A stretch of 64,000 nt of DNA from Ohtaekwangia sp. (GCA_021155195.1 JAJNPV010000049.1:310001-374000), one strand, 5' to 3'. Positions 25,625 through 34,798 are shown, numbered from the stretch's first letter. Program-made: numbers and translations. Notes: a model not told the origin generated them from the sequence alone.

Positions 25625-27397
25625 ATGAGAAAATTATTTTACGCATTCGTGATCATTGGAGCGCTTAGCTTTTCAAGCTGTACGTTACCAAAAATGATCA
25701 AAGCTGCCAAGGAACAAAAATTGGAAGTAAAGCCTAATCCACTAGAGGTGCATAAGGATACTGTCAACTTTGATTTTTCAGGCAATCTTCCTGTTAAAAT
25801 GTTACAAAAAGGAACAGTATACACCCTTAATACTTATTATAAGTATGGAGAAAGTGAGATAGCTCTGGATCCAGTGGTTATTCGCTCCGAGGATTATCCG
25901 AATAGTAAAACAGAAGAAACAAAGGTTTCAAAAGCATATTCATTTCCTTATCAGGATGCCTACAAAGTAGGAACCATTGAGGTTCAAGGCGTTGCTTCAA
26001 AAGGAACAAAATCAAAGACCACTCCTCGCATGCCTTTGGCAACGGGTATCATTACAACTTCCAAGTTAGTTCAAAATTCATATTATGCTGCTTTTGCAGA
26101 GCATGGATACAACAACCAGGAAGAACTTGTTCCTGTTATCATTCCTGACTTCATCTTTGAAAGAGGAAGATCAGTACTTCGCCCTTCTGAAACAAAGGCT
26201 GATAAAGGAAAGCAATTAGATGCATTTATTGCTGCTAAAAACGTAACCAGAACAGTAACCATCACTGGTACTCACTCACCAGAGGGTGCTGAACGCATCA
26301 ATACTAAATTATCAGAAGAACGCGCTAAGGCTATTGAAAAATACTATCGCGCTCAAATGAAAAAGTATGATTACAAAGGTGCTGCTGATTCTATCAAGTT
26401 TATCTTGAAGCCGGTAGTTGACGATTGGACAGAATTCAAAAATGCCTTGGCTGCTTATGATGGAATTACATCTGATGAAAAATCAGAATATTTGAACATC
26501 ATTAATGGCGGTGGTTCTTTCGAAGATCAGGAAAAGCAAATGAAGAAGTTGAAGACTTATAACAAAGTATTCAGCAAAGTGTACCCTGGCTTGCGTACTG
26601 CAAAAACAGAGATTTTGAAAATCAAAGAGAAGAAAACAGATGCTGAAATTTCAGTTTTGGCCAAGCAAATAACCTCAGGTCAGGCTCAGGCAGATGCTCT
26701 TAGCTTTGAAGAATTGATGTATGCTGCAACCCTTACTCCTTCAACAGAAGAGAAGGCTGCCATCTACGAAGCTGCTACTAAGAAAGGAAGTAACTGGAAT
26801 GCCCATAACAACTTAGGTGCTTCTTACTTGAAATTGGCTATGGAGAATCCTTCACGCGCCAGCGAATATGCAGAGAAAGCTTCTGCTCAAATTGAAATTG
26901 CTGCAAAATTGCGCGAAACTCCTGAAGTAAATGCTAATATGGCCACTATCTCTCTTTGGAAAGGAAATCCTTATAAAGCTTATAGCTATGCTACCAAAGC
27001 TCTTCGTGGTGCAAACAACGATGTTACCCGGGGTGTAAATGGTGTTAAAGGTGCTTCCGAAATCTATATGGCTAATTACAGTTCTGCTGTTAGCTCAACT
27101 TCATCTGCATTGGATACTGATGTTAACCTTTTCAATAAAGGTCTTGCTCAGTTACTAAATAAAGATAATAGTAATGCAGCATCTTCATTTGCTGAAGCTA
27201 CTCGTAAGAACAGCAACTTTGCATTGGCATACTACGGAGCTGCTGTAGCCGCTGCCCGTTCAGGGAATGGCGATGCAGTAGTAAGCAACCTAACCAGTGC
27301 AGTTAAAATTGACTCATCATTGAAGGAAAAGGCGTTGACTGATCTTGAATTCACCAAGTTCGCAACCACTGAATCTTTCCGAAGTGCATTAAAATAA
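25625..27397 (+). CDS. OmpA-like and TPR-repeat lipoprotein
   Basis: The start is at 25625 (MRKLFYAFVIIGALSFSSC); the longer frame from 25589 would begin inside the promoter. Cys19 is the lipobox cysteine. Residues about 30-180 form a beta-rich domain, followed by an OmpA-like segment with IPDFIFERGRSVLRPSE and ITGTHSPEGAERINTKLSEERA (about 185-240). A helical linker and TPR-like repeats occupy the last 230 residues (NWNAHNNLGASYLKLA, NSNFALAYYGAAVAAAR). It is probably an outer-membrane lipoprotein that touches peptidoglycan and holds partners through the TPRs. The strong promoter and regular codon use suggest high expression. A terminator follows. Confidence 0.75.
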   Translation: MRKLFYAFVIIGALSFSSCTLPKMIKAAKEQKLEVKPNPLEVHKDTVNFDFSGNLPVKMLQKGTVYTLNTYYKYGESEIALDPVVIRSEDYPNSKTEETKVSKAYSFPYQDAYKVGTIEVQGVASKGTKSKTTPRMPLATGIITTSKLVQNSYYAAFAEHGYNNQEELVPVIIPDFIFERGRSVLRPSETKADKGKQLDAFIAAKNVTRTVTITGTHSPEGAERINTKLSEERAKAIEKYYRAQMKKYDYKGAADSIKFILKPVVDDWTEFKNALAAYDGITSDEKSEYLNIINGGGSFEDQEKQMKKLKTYNKVFSKVYPGLRTAKTEILKIKEKKTDAEISVLAKQITSGQAQADALSFEELMYAATLTPSTEEKAAIYEAATKKGSNWNAHNNLGASYLKLAMENPSRASEYAEKASAQIEIAAKLRETPEVNANMATISLWKGNPYKAYSYATKALRGANNDVTRGVNGVKGASEIYMANYSSAVSSTSSALDTDVNLFNKGLAQLLNKDNSNAASSFAEATRKNSNFALAYYGAAVAAARSGNGDAVVSNLTSAVKIDSSLKEKALTDLEFTKFATTESFRSALK

Positions 27398-27422
27398 TTT
27401 TGATTTTTCTGTAAATAAGAGA

Positions 27423-27446
27423 CCCCGGCAAAAACCGGGGTTTTTT
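27423..27446 (+). terminator. Intrinsic terminator after the OmpA-TPR gene
   Basis: CCCCGG-CAAAAA-CCGGGG is a perfect 6-bp GC stem followed by TTTTTT, 25 bp after the stop. Confidence 0.92.
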
Positions 27447-27545
27447 ATTGTTATTCCATTCCTTTCAGGGAAAAAAACAATCCATTCGCTTTATCCTATT
27501 GTTTTGGATACCTATTTTTACGGGCTTTCCAAACTAACGGCAGCT

Positions 27546-28526
27546 ATGAGAGAAATTCAATTTAGAGAAGCATTACGCGAGGCCATGAACGAAGAAATGA
27601 GAAGAGACCCCTCGGTCTTTCTTATGGGCGAAGAAGTAGCTGAGTATAACGGAGCCTATAAGGTGAGTCAGGGAATGCTGGATGAATTTGGAGCTAAACG
27701 CGTTATTGATACACCCATCTCTGAATTGGGCTTTGCGGGAATAAGCGTGGGCGCAGCTATGAATGGCTTACGGCCCATTGTAGAGTTTATGACCTTCAAC
27801 TTTTCGTTGGTTGCCATCGATCAGGTGATTAACTCTGCTGCAAAATTACTTTCTATGTCGGGCGGGCAATTCAATTGTCCCATTGTATTTCGGGGACCAA
27901 CCGGAAATGCCGGGATGTTGAGCTCCCAGCACTCACAAAACTTTGAAAACTGGTTTGCTAACACACCCGGGTTGAAAGTAGTAGTGCCTTATACTCCTTA
28001 CGATGCCAAGGGACTTTTAAAAACTGCAATACGCGATAATGATCCGGTAATCTTCATGGAATCGGAGATGATGTATGGCGATAAGGGCGAGGTGCCCGAA
28101 GAAGAATACTTGATTCCCATTGGCGTGGCTGACATCAAGAAAAGTGGTTCGGATGTTACCATTGTTTCCTTTGGTAAGATTATGAAAGTTGCTTTGGCAG
28201 CCGCTGCCGAACTTGAGAAGGAAGGAATCTCTGCTGAAGTAATTGACTTGCGATCTGTACGACCAATTGATTACGCAGCTATTGTAGAGTCCGTAAAGAA
28301 AACGAACCGATTAGTGGTCGTTGAAGAAGCGTGGCCTCTATCATCCATTGCTACTGAAATTACTTATCATATTCAGAAACATGCATTTGATTATTTAGAT
28401 GCCCCTGTTCACCGAATTAATAGTTTGGATGTTCCACTCCCCTATGCGCCTACATTAATCGAAGCAATTTTACCAAATGTAGCCCGCACGGTGAAGGCTG
28501 TAAAAGCAGTAATGTATCGGGATTGA
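27546..28526 (+). CDS. pdhB: Pyruvate dehydrogenase E1 component, beta subunit
   Basis: Start MREIQFREALREAMNEEM at 27546 gives 326 residues, the normal length; the upstream in-frame extension from 27504 has no family similarity. Transketolase-type signatures are MGEEVAEYNGAYKVSQGM, DTPISELGFAGISVGAAMNGLRPIVEFM, and a C-terminal domain with VIDLRSVRPID and VVVEEAWP. With the alpha subunit it decarboxylates pyruvate using thiamine diphosphate and acetylates the lipoyl E2. The alpha subunit and E2 genes are not in the window, so the subunits are encoded apart. A branched-chain dehydrogenase beta subunit is the main alternative, but the sequence resembles PDH more closely. Confidence 0.88.
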   Translation: MREIQFREALREAMNEEMRRDPSVFLMGEEVAEYNGAYKVSQGMLDEFGAKRVIDTPISELGFAGISVGAAMNGLRPIVEFMTFNFSLVAIDQVINSAAKLLSMSGGQFNCPIVFRGPTGNAGMLSSQHSQNFENWFANTPGLKVVVPYTPYDAKGLLKTAIRDNDPVIFMESEMMYGDKGEVPEEEYLIPIGVADIKKSGSDVTIVSFGKIMKVALAAAAELEKEGISAEVIDLRSVRPIDYAAIVESVKKTNRLVVVEEAWPLSSIATEITYHIQKHAFDYLDAPVHRINSLDVPLPYAPTLIEAILPNVARTVKAVKAVMYRD

Positions 28527-28557
28527 TATTTGAATCATAGAAGATCTACTAATAAAA

Positions 28558-28587
28558 CTAAAAGCCTCTTCATCACAGAGGCTTTTT
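28558..28587 (+). terminator. Intrinsic terminator after pdhB
   Basis: AAAGCCTCT is inverted as AGAGGCTTT around a 7-nt loop and is followed by further T residues, about 35 bp after the stop. Confidence 0.88.
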
Positions 28588-28731
28588 AATTTTCAGGCCA
28601 TCAATCAAATTCATCTGGCAACAAAGATTCTGTAAACATCAGTGAATACCCTAAATTACATCGTCAGAATTAGTCAAGATCATAATTGGCTAAGAGGCGG
28701 GCTGTACTAACATTAAAAGATTGAAACAACT

Positions 28732-29295
28732 ATGAAAGTAATCCTTTTTTTACTGGCAATAATAGCTTTAGGCTGCATGCAGGATTCGGACACAAAAGGT
28801 ACCATCTATTCTGGTGATGCTAAACTGAACATTCGGCTTCGTGAGTTTATTGCAACTAATGAAGAACACAAGAAAGATATCATCCTTAACATGACAGGCA
28901 TGCGGGAACTGACATTTAATTTCGACAATAAAATCAGTCACATCGATTATGAAAAAGACGTCATCATCTTCCAGTCAGAAACAGACAAATCGCAATGGAC
29001 GGCAAAGAAAATAAAAGGTGGGTTTGAGTTAGAAGATGGAACGCTGCTAAGTTATGGAAACTGCCGGGGCTGGACCATGTGCCTGCTGGATGGAAACACT
29101 GAACTTCCCATCCTTAAAGGTAGGTATTCATTAAGTGGAAGTAATGTCAAAATAACCTTGTGGATTTCCGATAGCGAAAAGCATGTTGAATTATTAGGGT
29201 TAATGGCAAACGGGTTGTTCAATAAGAGTAGGAATGAAAAACAAGCGATTGAGTCATCCCTTGAAACCTTATCTCCCCAGGTATGGACTTATTAG
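28732..29295 (+). CDS. Hypothetical lipoprotein
   Basis: The 187-residue product has a signal peptide with lipobox ALGC (Cys15). The rest is a mix of beta strands with a SYGNCRGWTMCLLDGN cysteine pair and an ISDSEKHVELLGLMANGLF helix. No family is recognised. It stands alone between two terminators or converging genes and meets the next lipoprotein gene tail to tail, 9 bp apart. Confidence 0.6.
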   Translation: MKVILFLLAIIALGCMQDSDTKGTIYSGDAKLNIRLREFIATNEEHKKDIILNMTGMRELTFNFDNKISHIDYEKDVIIFQSETDKSQWTAKKIKGGFELEDGTLLSYGNCRGWTMCLLDGNTELPILKGRYSLSGSNVKITLWISDSEKHVELLGLMANGLFNKSRNEKQAIESSLETLSPQVWTY

Positions 29296-29304
29296 AATCA
29301 ACAC

Positions 29305-29865
29305 TTAGTTTTTTGACGCTAACTCTTTAAATCCTTGAATCATCCCTTGAATACATTCACACGGAGTGGGGCCGCCTTCCCAAATACCCTCACACGCTTT
29401 TTCAATTAACTCGGGGCGATTTTGCTTTACCCATTCTTTAGCCTCATAATACTCAACTGGGTCATTGGAGGAAGTTTGCACGGAATGAATTTTACCATTT
29501 TGTATCGATATGTGAAAGGTATCCGTAACATTGAAATTGATTTGAAGAGCTGTCATCAAATCATCCTTTACCGTAACAGGAACTATTACAAGTGAATCAT
29601 TCTTTTCAATAAGATCTCCACGCTTAACAATTTTGTAGTTTCCACACTCAGCCCATTTCTGATAGTATAAAATTTCGGGCTGACTTTCCTTAGCCATGGA
29701 TAGAAGGGACGACAATGAATCTCTCTTGAATGAATAAAAGGCATCCACAAATTCATTTGCTAAAGTACTATTACTTTTAGGAGACTCATGCTTAGATGCA
29801 TTATTGCAACTTATGAAGAGCAAAAGAGAGATATAAAAGAAAAATCTATGCAGTATTAATTTCAT
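29305..29865 (-). CDS. Hypothetical lipoprotein
   Basis: The 186 residues start with a signal peptide and lipobox FISC (about Cys20), then a Ser/Asn-rich linker and a domain containing ADEFVDAFYSF-like helix and alternating strands, ending in two helices with CEGIWEGGPTPCECIQG (three cysteines). No family is recognised, although the small alpha+beta layout resembles NTF2-like lipoproteins. It converges on the neighbouring lipoprotein gene. Confidence 0.6.
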   Translation of the reverse strand: MKLILHRFFFYISLLLFISCNNASKHESPKSNSTLANEFVDAFYSFKRDSLSSLLSMAKESQPEILYYQKWAECGNYKIVKRGDLIEKNDSLVIVPVTVKDDLMTALQINFNVTDTFHISIQNGKIHSVQTSSNDPVEYYEAKEWVKQNRPELIEKACEGIWEGGPTPCECIQGMIQGFKELASKN

Positions 29866-30039
29866 TCGCTGGACGAAATTAAGAAATTGTCAGATCCAAT
29901 TGAATTTAAGAAAAATAATAGTATCTCACTTAGGTTCTGCAGACAGGTTCGCCTCCGTTGGAATCAGAAGTTTATGGGCTATCGTAGAGTTCTCGAAACG
30001 TGTGACTCTGCGATGGAAAAAGAAAGTTCCTTTGTATTT

Positions 30040-30480
30040 CTATGGACATATCACATTCGCATGTCGAGCAACGAGTCTCCATGAGCCATCCTTTTTCATC
30101 CAGATATTGGTATATCGTCTTTTCACTGTGTTTTGTGTATTAGTTTTATCTTCTGTGGGCACAACAGTTTCACTTCCCATTGAAAAGACGATGTTTCCTC
30201 TCACGATAACTTGTTCAACATCACGTGTAAACGATGTTCTTGACCTTTGTAGAACAGGCCTGTCCAAAGTTGTTTTACCTGCAAAATTAATCTTATTATC
30301 AGGTGCGTTTACAACGTAATCTTTGTCCCATAATTTTAACAGGGTAACTGTATCCTTTTTCAGAACAGCCTGAACCTCCATTTGCTCAAGTCTTTTGATT
30401 TCAGATTCAATGCTCTGGTCCTGGGCAACTAAATGACATGCACAAACAGCACATAACAGGCTCAATGTTAATTTTTTCAT
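30040..30480 (-). CDS. DUF4440/SnoaL-like (NTF2 fold) exported protein
   Basis: The 146-residue protein has a signal peptide (cleaved near HLVAQ, about residue 20). The DUF4440 pattern follows: an amphipathic start (IKRLEQMEVQAVLKKDTVTLLKLWDKDYVVNAP), then a curved sheet with VEQVIVRGNIVFSMGSETVVP and RRYTNIWMKKDGSWRLVARHANVI. Members of this fold bind small ligands or act as steroid-isomerase-like enzymes. No catalytic set is evident, so the role is open. A 316-bp gene-free stretch lies upstream. Confidence 0.75.
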   Translation of the reverse strand: MKKLTLSLLCAVCACHLVAQDQSIESEIKRLEQMEVQAVLKKDTVTLLKLWDKDYVVNAPDNKINFAGKTTLDRPVLQRSRTSFTRDVEQVIVRGNIVFSMGSETVVPTEDKTNTQNTVKRRYTNIWMKKDGSWRLVARHANVICP

Positions 30481-30796
30481 TTTAATTTCTTTAAGGTTGA
30501 ATTTATTGTTGACAAAAGGAATCTTTCAATTTAGTCAATATCAACGATTATTTACGAAGCATCTTTCCTGTCTAAAACGAAAATTACAAGGCATTCAGGG
30601 AATGTCGATTGTCTCTAAACATTCGACTCCTTTCGGAGCCGAACAGAAGTACTTCAGTTTCATGAGACCCTAACCAAGGCTTAGGGGTAAAGGTTAAAGA
30701 AAAAGATTATCAATAATAACACCACGCTTGTTGGTGAGCCAAACCCTGAGACGCACGCGCAACACCAACAAGGGCTAGAAGTTATTCACAGGCCTG
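30481..30796. other. Gene-free stretch with one long hairpin
   Basis: No coding frame is credible here. It presumably carries the DUF4440 promoter on its left side. The only structure seen is CTTGTTGGTG (30727-30736) perfectly inverted at 30763-30772, enclosing 26 bp, which lies just after the end of the next minus-strand gene. Confidence 0.55.
30727..30776 (-). repeat. Hairpin and direct-repeat end downstream of the cassette-like gene
   Basis: Ten-bp arms (30727-30736 and 30763-30772) form a long-loop hairpin 20 bp past the gene stop. The sequence 30764-30776 (ACCAACAAGGGCT) recurs with one mismatch at 31363-31375, just upstream of the same gene, so the gene lies between 13-bp direct repeats. 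It resembles a recombination end or a terminator without a T-run; it does not carry the consensus core of integron attC sites. Confidence 0.45.
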
Positions 30797-31351
30797 TCAA
30801 TTTAAACTAGTTTCGTGTCTTAATAATTCTTTGATAAGTCTGTTGTCGTCCTTTATCAAATCTGTCCAATGTATAGAGATAATATATTCAATAAGTTCGT
30901 CAATCGTGTCGCAGGGAAGTCTGTTCTTTTTGAAAAGGAACAAGAAATATGAAATCGGTATACCTGTTAACGTGATAATAATTCCAATTATTGGAAGATC
31001 CCAAAGTACGACCATAAAATGAAAGTACTTTGTCATCAAAGTAAAGACCAATAAAGAAACACAAACTAAGTAAAATGCAACGAAGTAATTAAGAAACTTA
31101 GGCATTCTCAGCATCGGCATTGTCAACCCAATATTATTCAATTCTTCCCAGTCACTTTGAATAGTCAAAGCTCTTAAAATAGTTTTTAATTCTGTATCCC
31201 GTGTAATCTTTATATTCCTTTTGGCAAAGAATGTCTCTAGTCGTTTATAAAGTGTCAGATAAAGAGTCAATCTTAGTTCTCTTTCGCAATCTAAAATTTC
31301 AATATTTGATAAATTCGCCTCGTTATTGTCGTAAGTGAAGTTTTCGTCCAT
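30797..31351 (-). CDS. Hypothetical membrane protein, possibly on a small mobile cassette
   Basis: The 184 residues comprise a soluble helical N-terminus (about 1-90) with an ELRLTLYLTLYKRLETFF helix, two hydrophobic helices (about 97-120 and 125-150), and a helical tail with IDELIEYIISIHWTDL, which has a faint acyl-carrier-like helix pattern. No family is recognised. The gene is AT-rich with many Ile and Leu TTA/ATT-type codons, bounded by 13-bp direct repeats, and isolated from its neighbours. Those features suggest recent arrival, but there is no integrase or transposase nearby. Confidence 0.6.
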   Translation of the reverse strand: MDENFTYDNNEANLSNIEILDCERELRLTLYLTLYKRLETFFAKRNIKITRDTELKTILRALTIQSDWEELNNIGLTMPMLRMPKFLNYFVAFYLVCVSLLVFTLMTKYFHFMVVLWDLPIIGIIITLTGIPISYFLFLFKKNRLPCDTIDELIEYIISIHWTDLIKDDNRLIKELLRHETSLN

Positions 31352-31362
31352 ATAACTTATCT

Positions 31363-31375
31363 ACCAAAAAGGGCT
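31363..31375 (-). repeat. Upstream direct repeat of the cassette-like gene
   Basis: ACCAAAAAGGGCT matches 30764-30776 at 12 of 13 positions, 599 bp away. The two copies bracket the hypothetical membrane protein gene. Confidence 0.45.
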
Positions 31376-31395
31376 TGCGCGCAATTCCTATATAT

Positions 31396-31421
31396 AAAAA
31401 AATGGGCTAACCCCATTTTTT
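31396..31421. terminator. Bidirectional terminator after the molybdenum hydroxylase operon
   Basis: TGGG-CTAAC-CCCA sits within flanking A- and T-runs (AAAAAA... and ...TTTTTT), giving an A-T extended hairpin readable on both strands. It lies 22 bp past the iorB-like stop at 31443. Confidence 0.7.
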
Positions 31422-31442
31422 ATTTATGATACTTATTCATTA

Positions 31443-33599
31443 CTACATCTTCTCGCCCAACGTCACACCCTTCATCTCTTCCTGTTTCATAAACGGTTGG
31501 TTATACAAACGCTTGCCCGTGGCTTTAAAAATGGCATTGGCTACTGCACCGCCTGTAGGAGGTAAAGCAGGCTCTCCCAACCCGGTAGGATCTATACCAT
31601 TGTCTACAAAGTGTACTTCAACTTCGGGTACTTCATTATAGCGTATGAGTCGGTAGTTATTAAAATTCTTTTGCTCGGCAGCCCCGTCTTTAAATGTGAG
31701 TTGTCCGTAAAGCGCGTGGCCGAGGCCATCTACCATGCCGCCCATCACCTGCTGGCGTGCGCCACTTTGGTTAATGACAATTCCACAATCAGCAGCGGCA
31801 TACATTTTTTTCAACACGGGCATTTTATTCTTCATTTCTATCTCTGCTACCTGCGCTACATAACTGCGGTGTGAGAAATACACACTGAACCCTTGTGCTA
31901 AATTTTTCTTCTGCCCCCAGCCCGATTTTTCCACGGCTAGTTTGATAACACCTACCATCCGATCGATATCATACTTAATAGCACCAGTTGGCGATTGCTT
32001 TGCTTTCTCCAACAACTCCAATCTAAACTGAACGGGATCTTTCTTAGCAGCCAAGGCCACTTCATCTAGAAAAGCCTGTTCCGCGAACGCGAGAAAGTTT
32101 GTGATCGGTGCACGCCAGGCACCGGTTGTGATCGGTGATTTATGTTCTACTGAATCAATCAACAAATTCTCAACGGCACCACTCGGAAAATTATCTTCGC
32201 GTGTCGGGTTGCCTGCATTGATTCCTACTCCGCGTAGTTTATAGCCAACCATGTTTCCCTTCGCATCCAGCGCTGCTTCAAAGCGATAGCGCACAGCCGG
32301 GCGATAACTTCCACCCATCATATCATCTTCACGCGTCCATGTAACTTTTACAGGAGCTTTGATCAAACTGGAAAGTTCGGCTGCTTCCAACACATAATCT
32401 GCCTTAAGTCTACGACCAAACCCTCCACCTAAGCGCGTGAGTTCTAACGTAATTTTATCAGGAGCAATGCCAAGCAATGTAGCGGTTGCATTGCGCGCCA
32501 TTTCAGGTGTTTGCGATGGGCCCGCCAACTCAACACCATCTTCACGCACGTGCGCAAAGAAGTTCATCGGCTCCATGGGGCTGTGCGATAAGAACGGACA
32601 TTGATACTCGCGCGAAATTACTTGCGCTGCCGATTTGAAGGCTGTAGTTACATCACCATCTTGTCTGCGTACCGTTGCTTCCTTACTATCTAACAATTCT
32701 TTAAAGATGCGATCATGATCGGTAGTACTTTCAAGATCACCTTCCTTTTCATATTCAATCTTTAGCACTTTACGTGCCTTGCTTACTTCCCAGGTTGACT
32801 TGCCCACCACCGCTACATTATTTTTAAACGTAACTACATCCACAATACCCGACATCGCTTTGGCTGCCGTTGCATCTACTGATTTTAATTTCATCCCAAA
32901 CTGAGCGGGGCGTTGAATCATGGCGAACAACATTCCTTCGCGATAGAAATCCAATCCATACAACGGCTTGCCGGTAACCATTTCATGATTATCCACATTG
33001 TGTATGGCTTGACCGATGATCTTAAAATCTTTTTTGTCTTTTAATTTCACTTCCGTGGGAACCGGAATCTGCGCAGCTTCGGTAGCTAATTCTCCAAAGG
33101 TTAGTTTACGTCCATCCTGATGAATAACATATCCGGTGTTTGCAGTCAGTTTATCAGATGAAACATTCCATCGTTTGGCCGCAGCCTCTACCAACATGTG
33201 GCGTGCGGTTGCTCCTGCTTTGCGTAGGCGTTCCCAACTATGAGGCACCGCTCCACTACCGCCCGTCAATTGACGTTCGTATTTTTTTGAATCGAGATTG
33301 GCTTGCACCACTTTGACTTTTTTCCAATCGGCATCAAGTTCTTCTGCCACAACCATAGGGAAAGAAGTTTTTATGTTTTGGCCTAACTCAGGATTAGGGG
33401 AAAAAATGGTGATCACATCTTCAGGAGAAATAGATAGATAACTATTGAAGTCAACATTCGCGGCAAGCGTTGCCTCGCTCATGGCTTCCATTGATAAGGC
33501 GGAAGAGCTGCTCCAGTTAAACCCCAGCATGAGTCCGCCACCAGCGGTTAATCCCAACTTCAAAAAATCGCGTCTGTTTGTTTTGGTAAGCGTTTCCAT
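31443..33599 (-). CDS. Molybdenum hydroxylase large subunit (IorB/xanthine-dehydrogenase-like), Tat-exported
   Basis: The 718-residue product begins with a twin-arginine signal (RRDFLK at 9-14, then a hydrophobic stretch). It resembles aldehyde oxidase/xanthine dehydrogenase molybdopterin-binding subunits of the isoquinoline 1-oxidoreductase beta type: TGKPLYGLDF, GGGFGRRLKADYVLEAA, GAWRAPITNF, and GEPALPPTGGAVANAIFKATGKR, with the conserved Glu near the C-terminus. It hydroxylates an aldehyde or N-heterocycle using water; the substrate is unknown. The [2Fe-2S] subunit gene is directly upstream, 2 bp apart. No XdhC-type maturation gene or cytochrome partner is in view. Confidence 0.86.
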   Translation of the reverse strand: METLTKTNRRDFLKLGLTAGGGLMLGFNWSSSSALSMEAMSEATLAANVDFNSYLSISPEDVITIFSPNPELGQNIKTSFPMVVAEELDADWKKVKVVQANLDSKKYERQLTGGSGAVPHSWERLRKAGATARHMLVEAAAKRWNVSSDKLTANTGYVIHQDGRKLTFGELATEAAQIPVPTEVKLKDKKDFKIIGQAIHNVDNHEMVTGKPLYGLDFYREGMLFAMIQRPAQFGMKLKSVDATAAKAMSGIVDVVTFKNNVAVVGKSTWEVSKARKVLKIEYEKEGDLESTTDHDRIFKELLDSKEATVRRQDGDVTTAFKSAAQVISREYQCPFLSHSPMEPMNFFAHVREDGVELAGPSQTPEMARNATATLLGIAPDKITLELTRLGGGFGRRLKADYVLEAAELSSLIKAPVKVTWTREDDMMGGSYRPAVRYRFEAALDAKGNMVGYKLRGVGINAGNPTREDNFPSGAVENLLIDSVEHKSPITTGAWRAPITNFLAFAEQAFLDEVALAAKKDPVQFRLELLEKAKQSPTGAIKYDIDRMVGVIKLAVEKSGWGQKKNLAQGFSVYFSHRSYVAQVAEIEMKNKMPVLKKMYAAADCGIVINQSGARQQVMGGMVDGLGHALYGQLTFKDGAAEQKNFNNYRLIRYNEVPEVEVHFVDNGIDPTGLGEPALPPTGGAVANAIFKATGKRLYNQPFMKQEEMKGVTLGEKM

Positions 33600-33601
33600 A
33601 A

Positions 33602-34063
33602 TTATTTCATTTTCGATGAGGCCAATACAACTGCTTCTTTAATGCGATGGTAAGTACCACAGCGGCAAATGTTTCCATTCATGGCGGCACTAATTTGATC
33701 TTCGGTTGGTTTAGGGTTTTTCGCAAGCAAGGCACTGGCGCTCATAATCTGCCCGGCCTGGCAATACCCACACTGAGGTACATCAATTTCCTGCCACGCT
33801 TGCTGCACCGGATGATCTCCTTTTTCGGAAAGTCCCTCAATGGTGGTGATTTTTTTATCGCCAATGGTTGAAACCGGCAGTGAACAGGATCGCACGGCAG
33901 TGCCGTTTAAGTGAACCGTGCATGCACCACATTGTGCAATGCCACAACCAAACTTTGTACCTACCAGGCCCAGGCTATCGCGAAGCACCCATAATAAGGG
34001 AGTATCGGGTAACACATCTACCTGTTGCGTTTTACCATTTACATTGATTGAATAGGATGCCAT
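33602..34063 (-). CDS. [2Fe-2S] subunit of the molybdenum hydroxylase (IorA-like)
   Basis: The start is at ATG 34063 (MASYSINVNGKTQQV); an upstream in-frame start at 34126 would add 21 unlikely residues. The 153-residue protein has a plant-type [2Fe-2S] cluster set (CGIAQCGAC plus RSCSLP) and a second C-terminal cluster set (QCGYCQAGQ and CRCGTYH), the fixed pattern of XDH/IorA small subunits. It passes electrons from the molybdenum site to an acceptor. It has no signal peptide and probably travels folded with the Tat-bearing large subunit. First gene of the two-gene operon. Confidence 0.9.
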   Translation of the reverse strand: MASYSINVNGKTQQVDVLPDTPLLWVLRDSLGLVGTKFGCGIAQCGACTVHLNGTAVRSCSLPVSTIGDKKITTIEGLSEKGDHPVQQAWQEIDVPQCGYCQAGQIMSASALLAKNPKPTEDQISAAMNGNICRCGTYHRIKEAVVLASSKMK

Positions 34064-34275
34064 ATGAAATGTATTTATGTTTTTTGTTTGAGAACTGAAT
34101 TGGGTAGTTAAATATACCGAATTCAAACTTTATTACTAATGGAAAAAAGAGGAATTACCAACGAAGGGGATGAATGGCGACTATTGGTTTCCAATCGTGT
34201 TGGCAGCCCTAGATTTAGTTATACTTTTTGTTTAACGTTTGGTTGAAGTCTGATTGCTATATAAAAAGGGTTTTA

Positions 34276-34303
34276 GCCTGACTTTGCAATTGTTTGATCA
34301 GGC
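34276..34303 (-). terminator. Possible terminator of the DUF2200 gene
   Basis: Read on the minus strand, GCCTGA and TCAGGC enclose a 16-nt loop and are followed by TAAAACCCTTTTT, 25 bp after the stop. The stem is short, so this is tentative. Confidence 0.4.
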
Positions 34304-34327
34304 ACAACTACCGATAGCCGAGGAATA

Positions 34328-34687
34328 CTATTTCCGCAATATCTTCTCCATCGTTTTCCCTTTTGCTAATTCATCCACCAACTTATCTAAGTACCGAACC
34401 TTTTGGATAAGTTTATCTTCAATCTCTTCCACACGATAGCCACAGATTACTCCTGTAATTTTTGAAACATTGGGATTAAGTTGGGGCGCCTGCGTAAAGA
34501 AGGTTTCGAAATCAACTTTTGTATCGATCTGCTTTTGTAGGGATTTTTTATTGTACCCTGTTAGCCAGCATATAATCTCATCTAATTCTTCTTTGGTGCG
34601 ACCTTTTTTCTCAGCTTTTGCGATGTAGTGTGGGTATACCCCGGCAAAAGACATGCGGTATACTCTTTCATTACTTTTAGCATTCAT
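34328..34687 (-). CDS. DUF2200 family protein
   Basis: The 119 residues match the DUF2200 pattern: RVYRMSFAGVYPHYIAKAEKKGRTKEELDEIICWLTGY, then KVDFETFFTQAPQLNPN and ITGVICGYRVEEIEDKLIQKVRYLDKLVDELAKG. It is cytosolic, with no signal or membrane segment. The family's function is not established. The gene stands alone. Confidence 0.8.
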   Translation of the reverse strand: MNAKSNERVYRMSFAGVYPHYIAKAEKKGRTKEELDEIICWLTGYNKKSLQKQIDTKVDFETFFTQAPQLNPNVSKITGVICGYRVEEIEDKLIQKVRYLDKLVDELAKGKTMEKILRK

Positions 34688-34769
34688 ATCAAAAAAATTT
34701 AATTGAAGAATTGCTTACAACTGACTTCTTGTAAAATTATAAATTTAAAAAATTGATTTGTAAACTCTT

Positions 34770-34798
34770 TGAGGAGAAGGATTAGGGATGAGGTGTTC
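34770..34798. repeat. Repeat-like sequence supplying the hrpB stop codon
   Basis: The plus strand reads TGAGGAGAAGGATTAGGGAT followed by GAGGTG, which on the minus strand is the CACCTCATCCCTAA type seen in widespread intergenic palindromes. The hrpB reading frame runs into it and stops there, so the final TPHP residues are repeat-encoded. Only half of a palindrome is evident. Confidence 0.45.

Noticed and set aside
29887..30319. Two plus-strand open frames in the gap after 29865
   Set aside because: They run antisense to the DUF4440 gene or over an intergenic part, with no signal, family or codon bias.
30727..30776. Integron attC site
   Set aside because: The arms are inverted but the RYYYAAC/GTTRRRY cores are missing, and no integrase is in the window.
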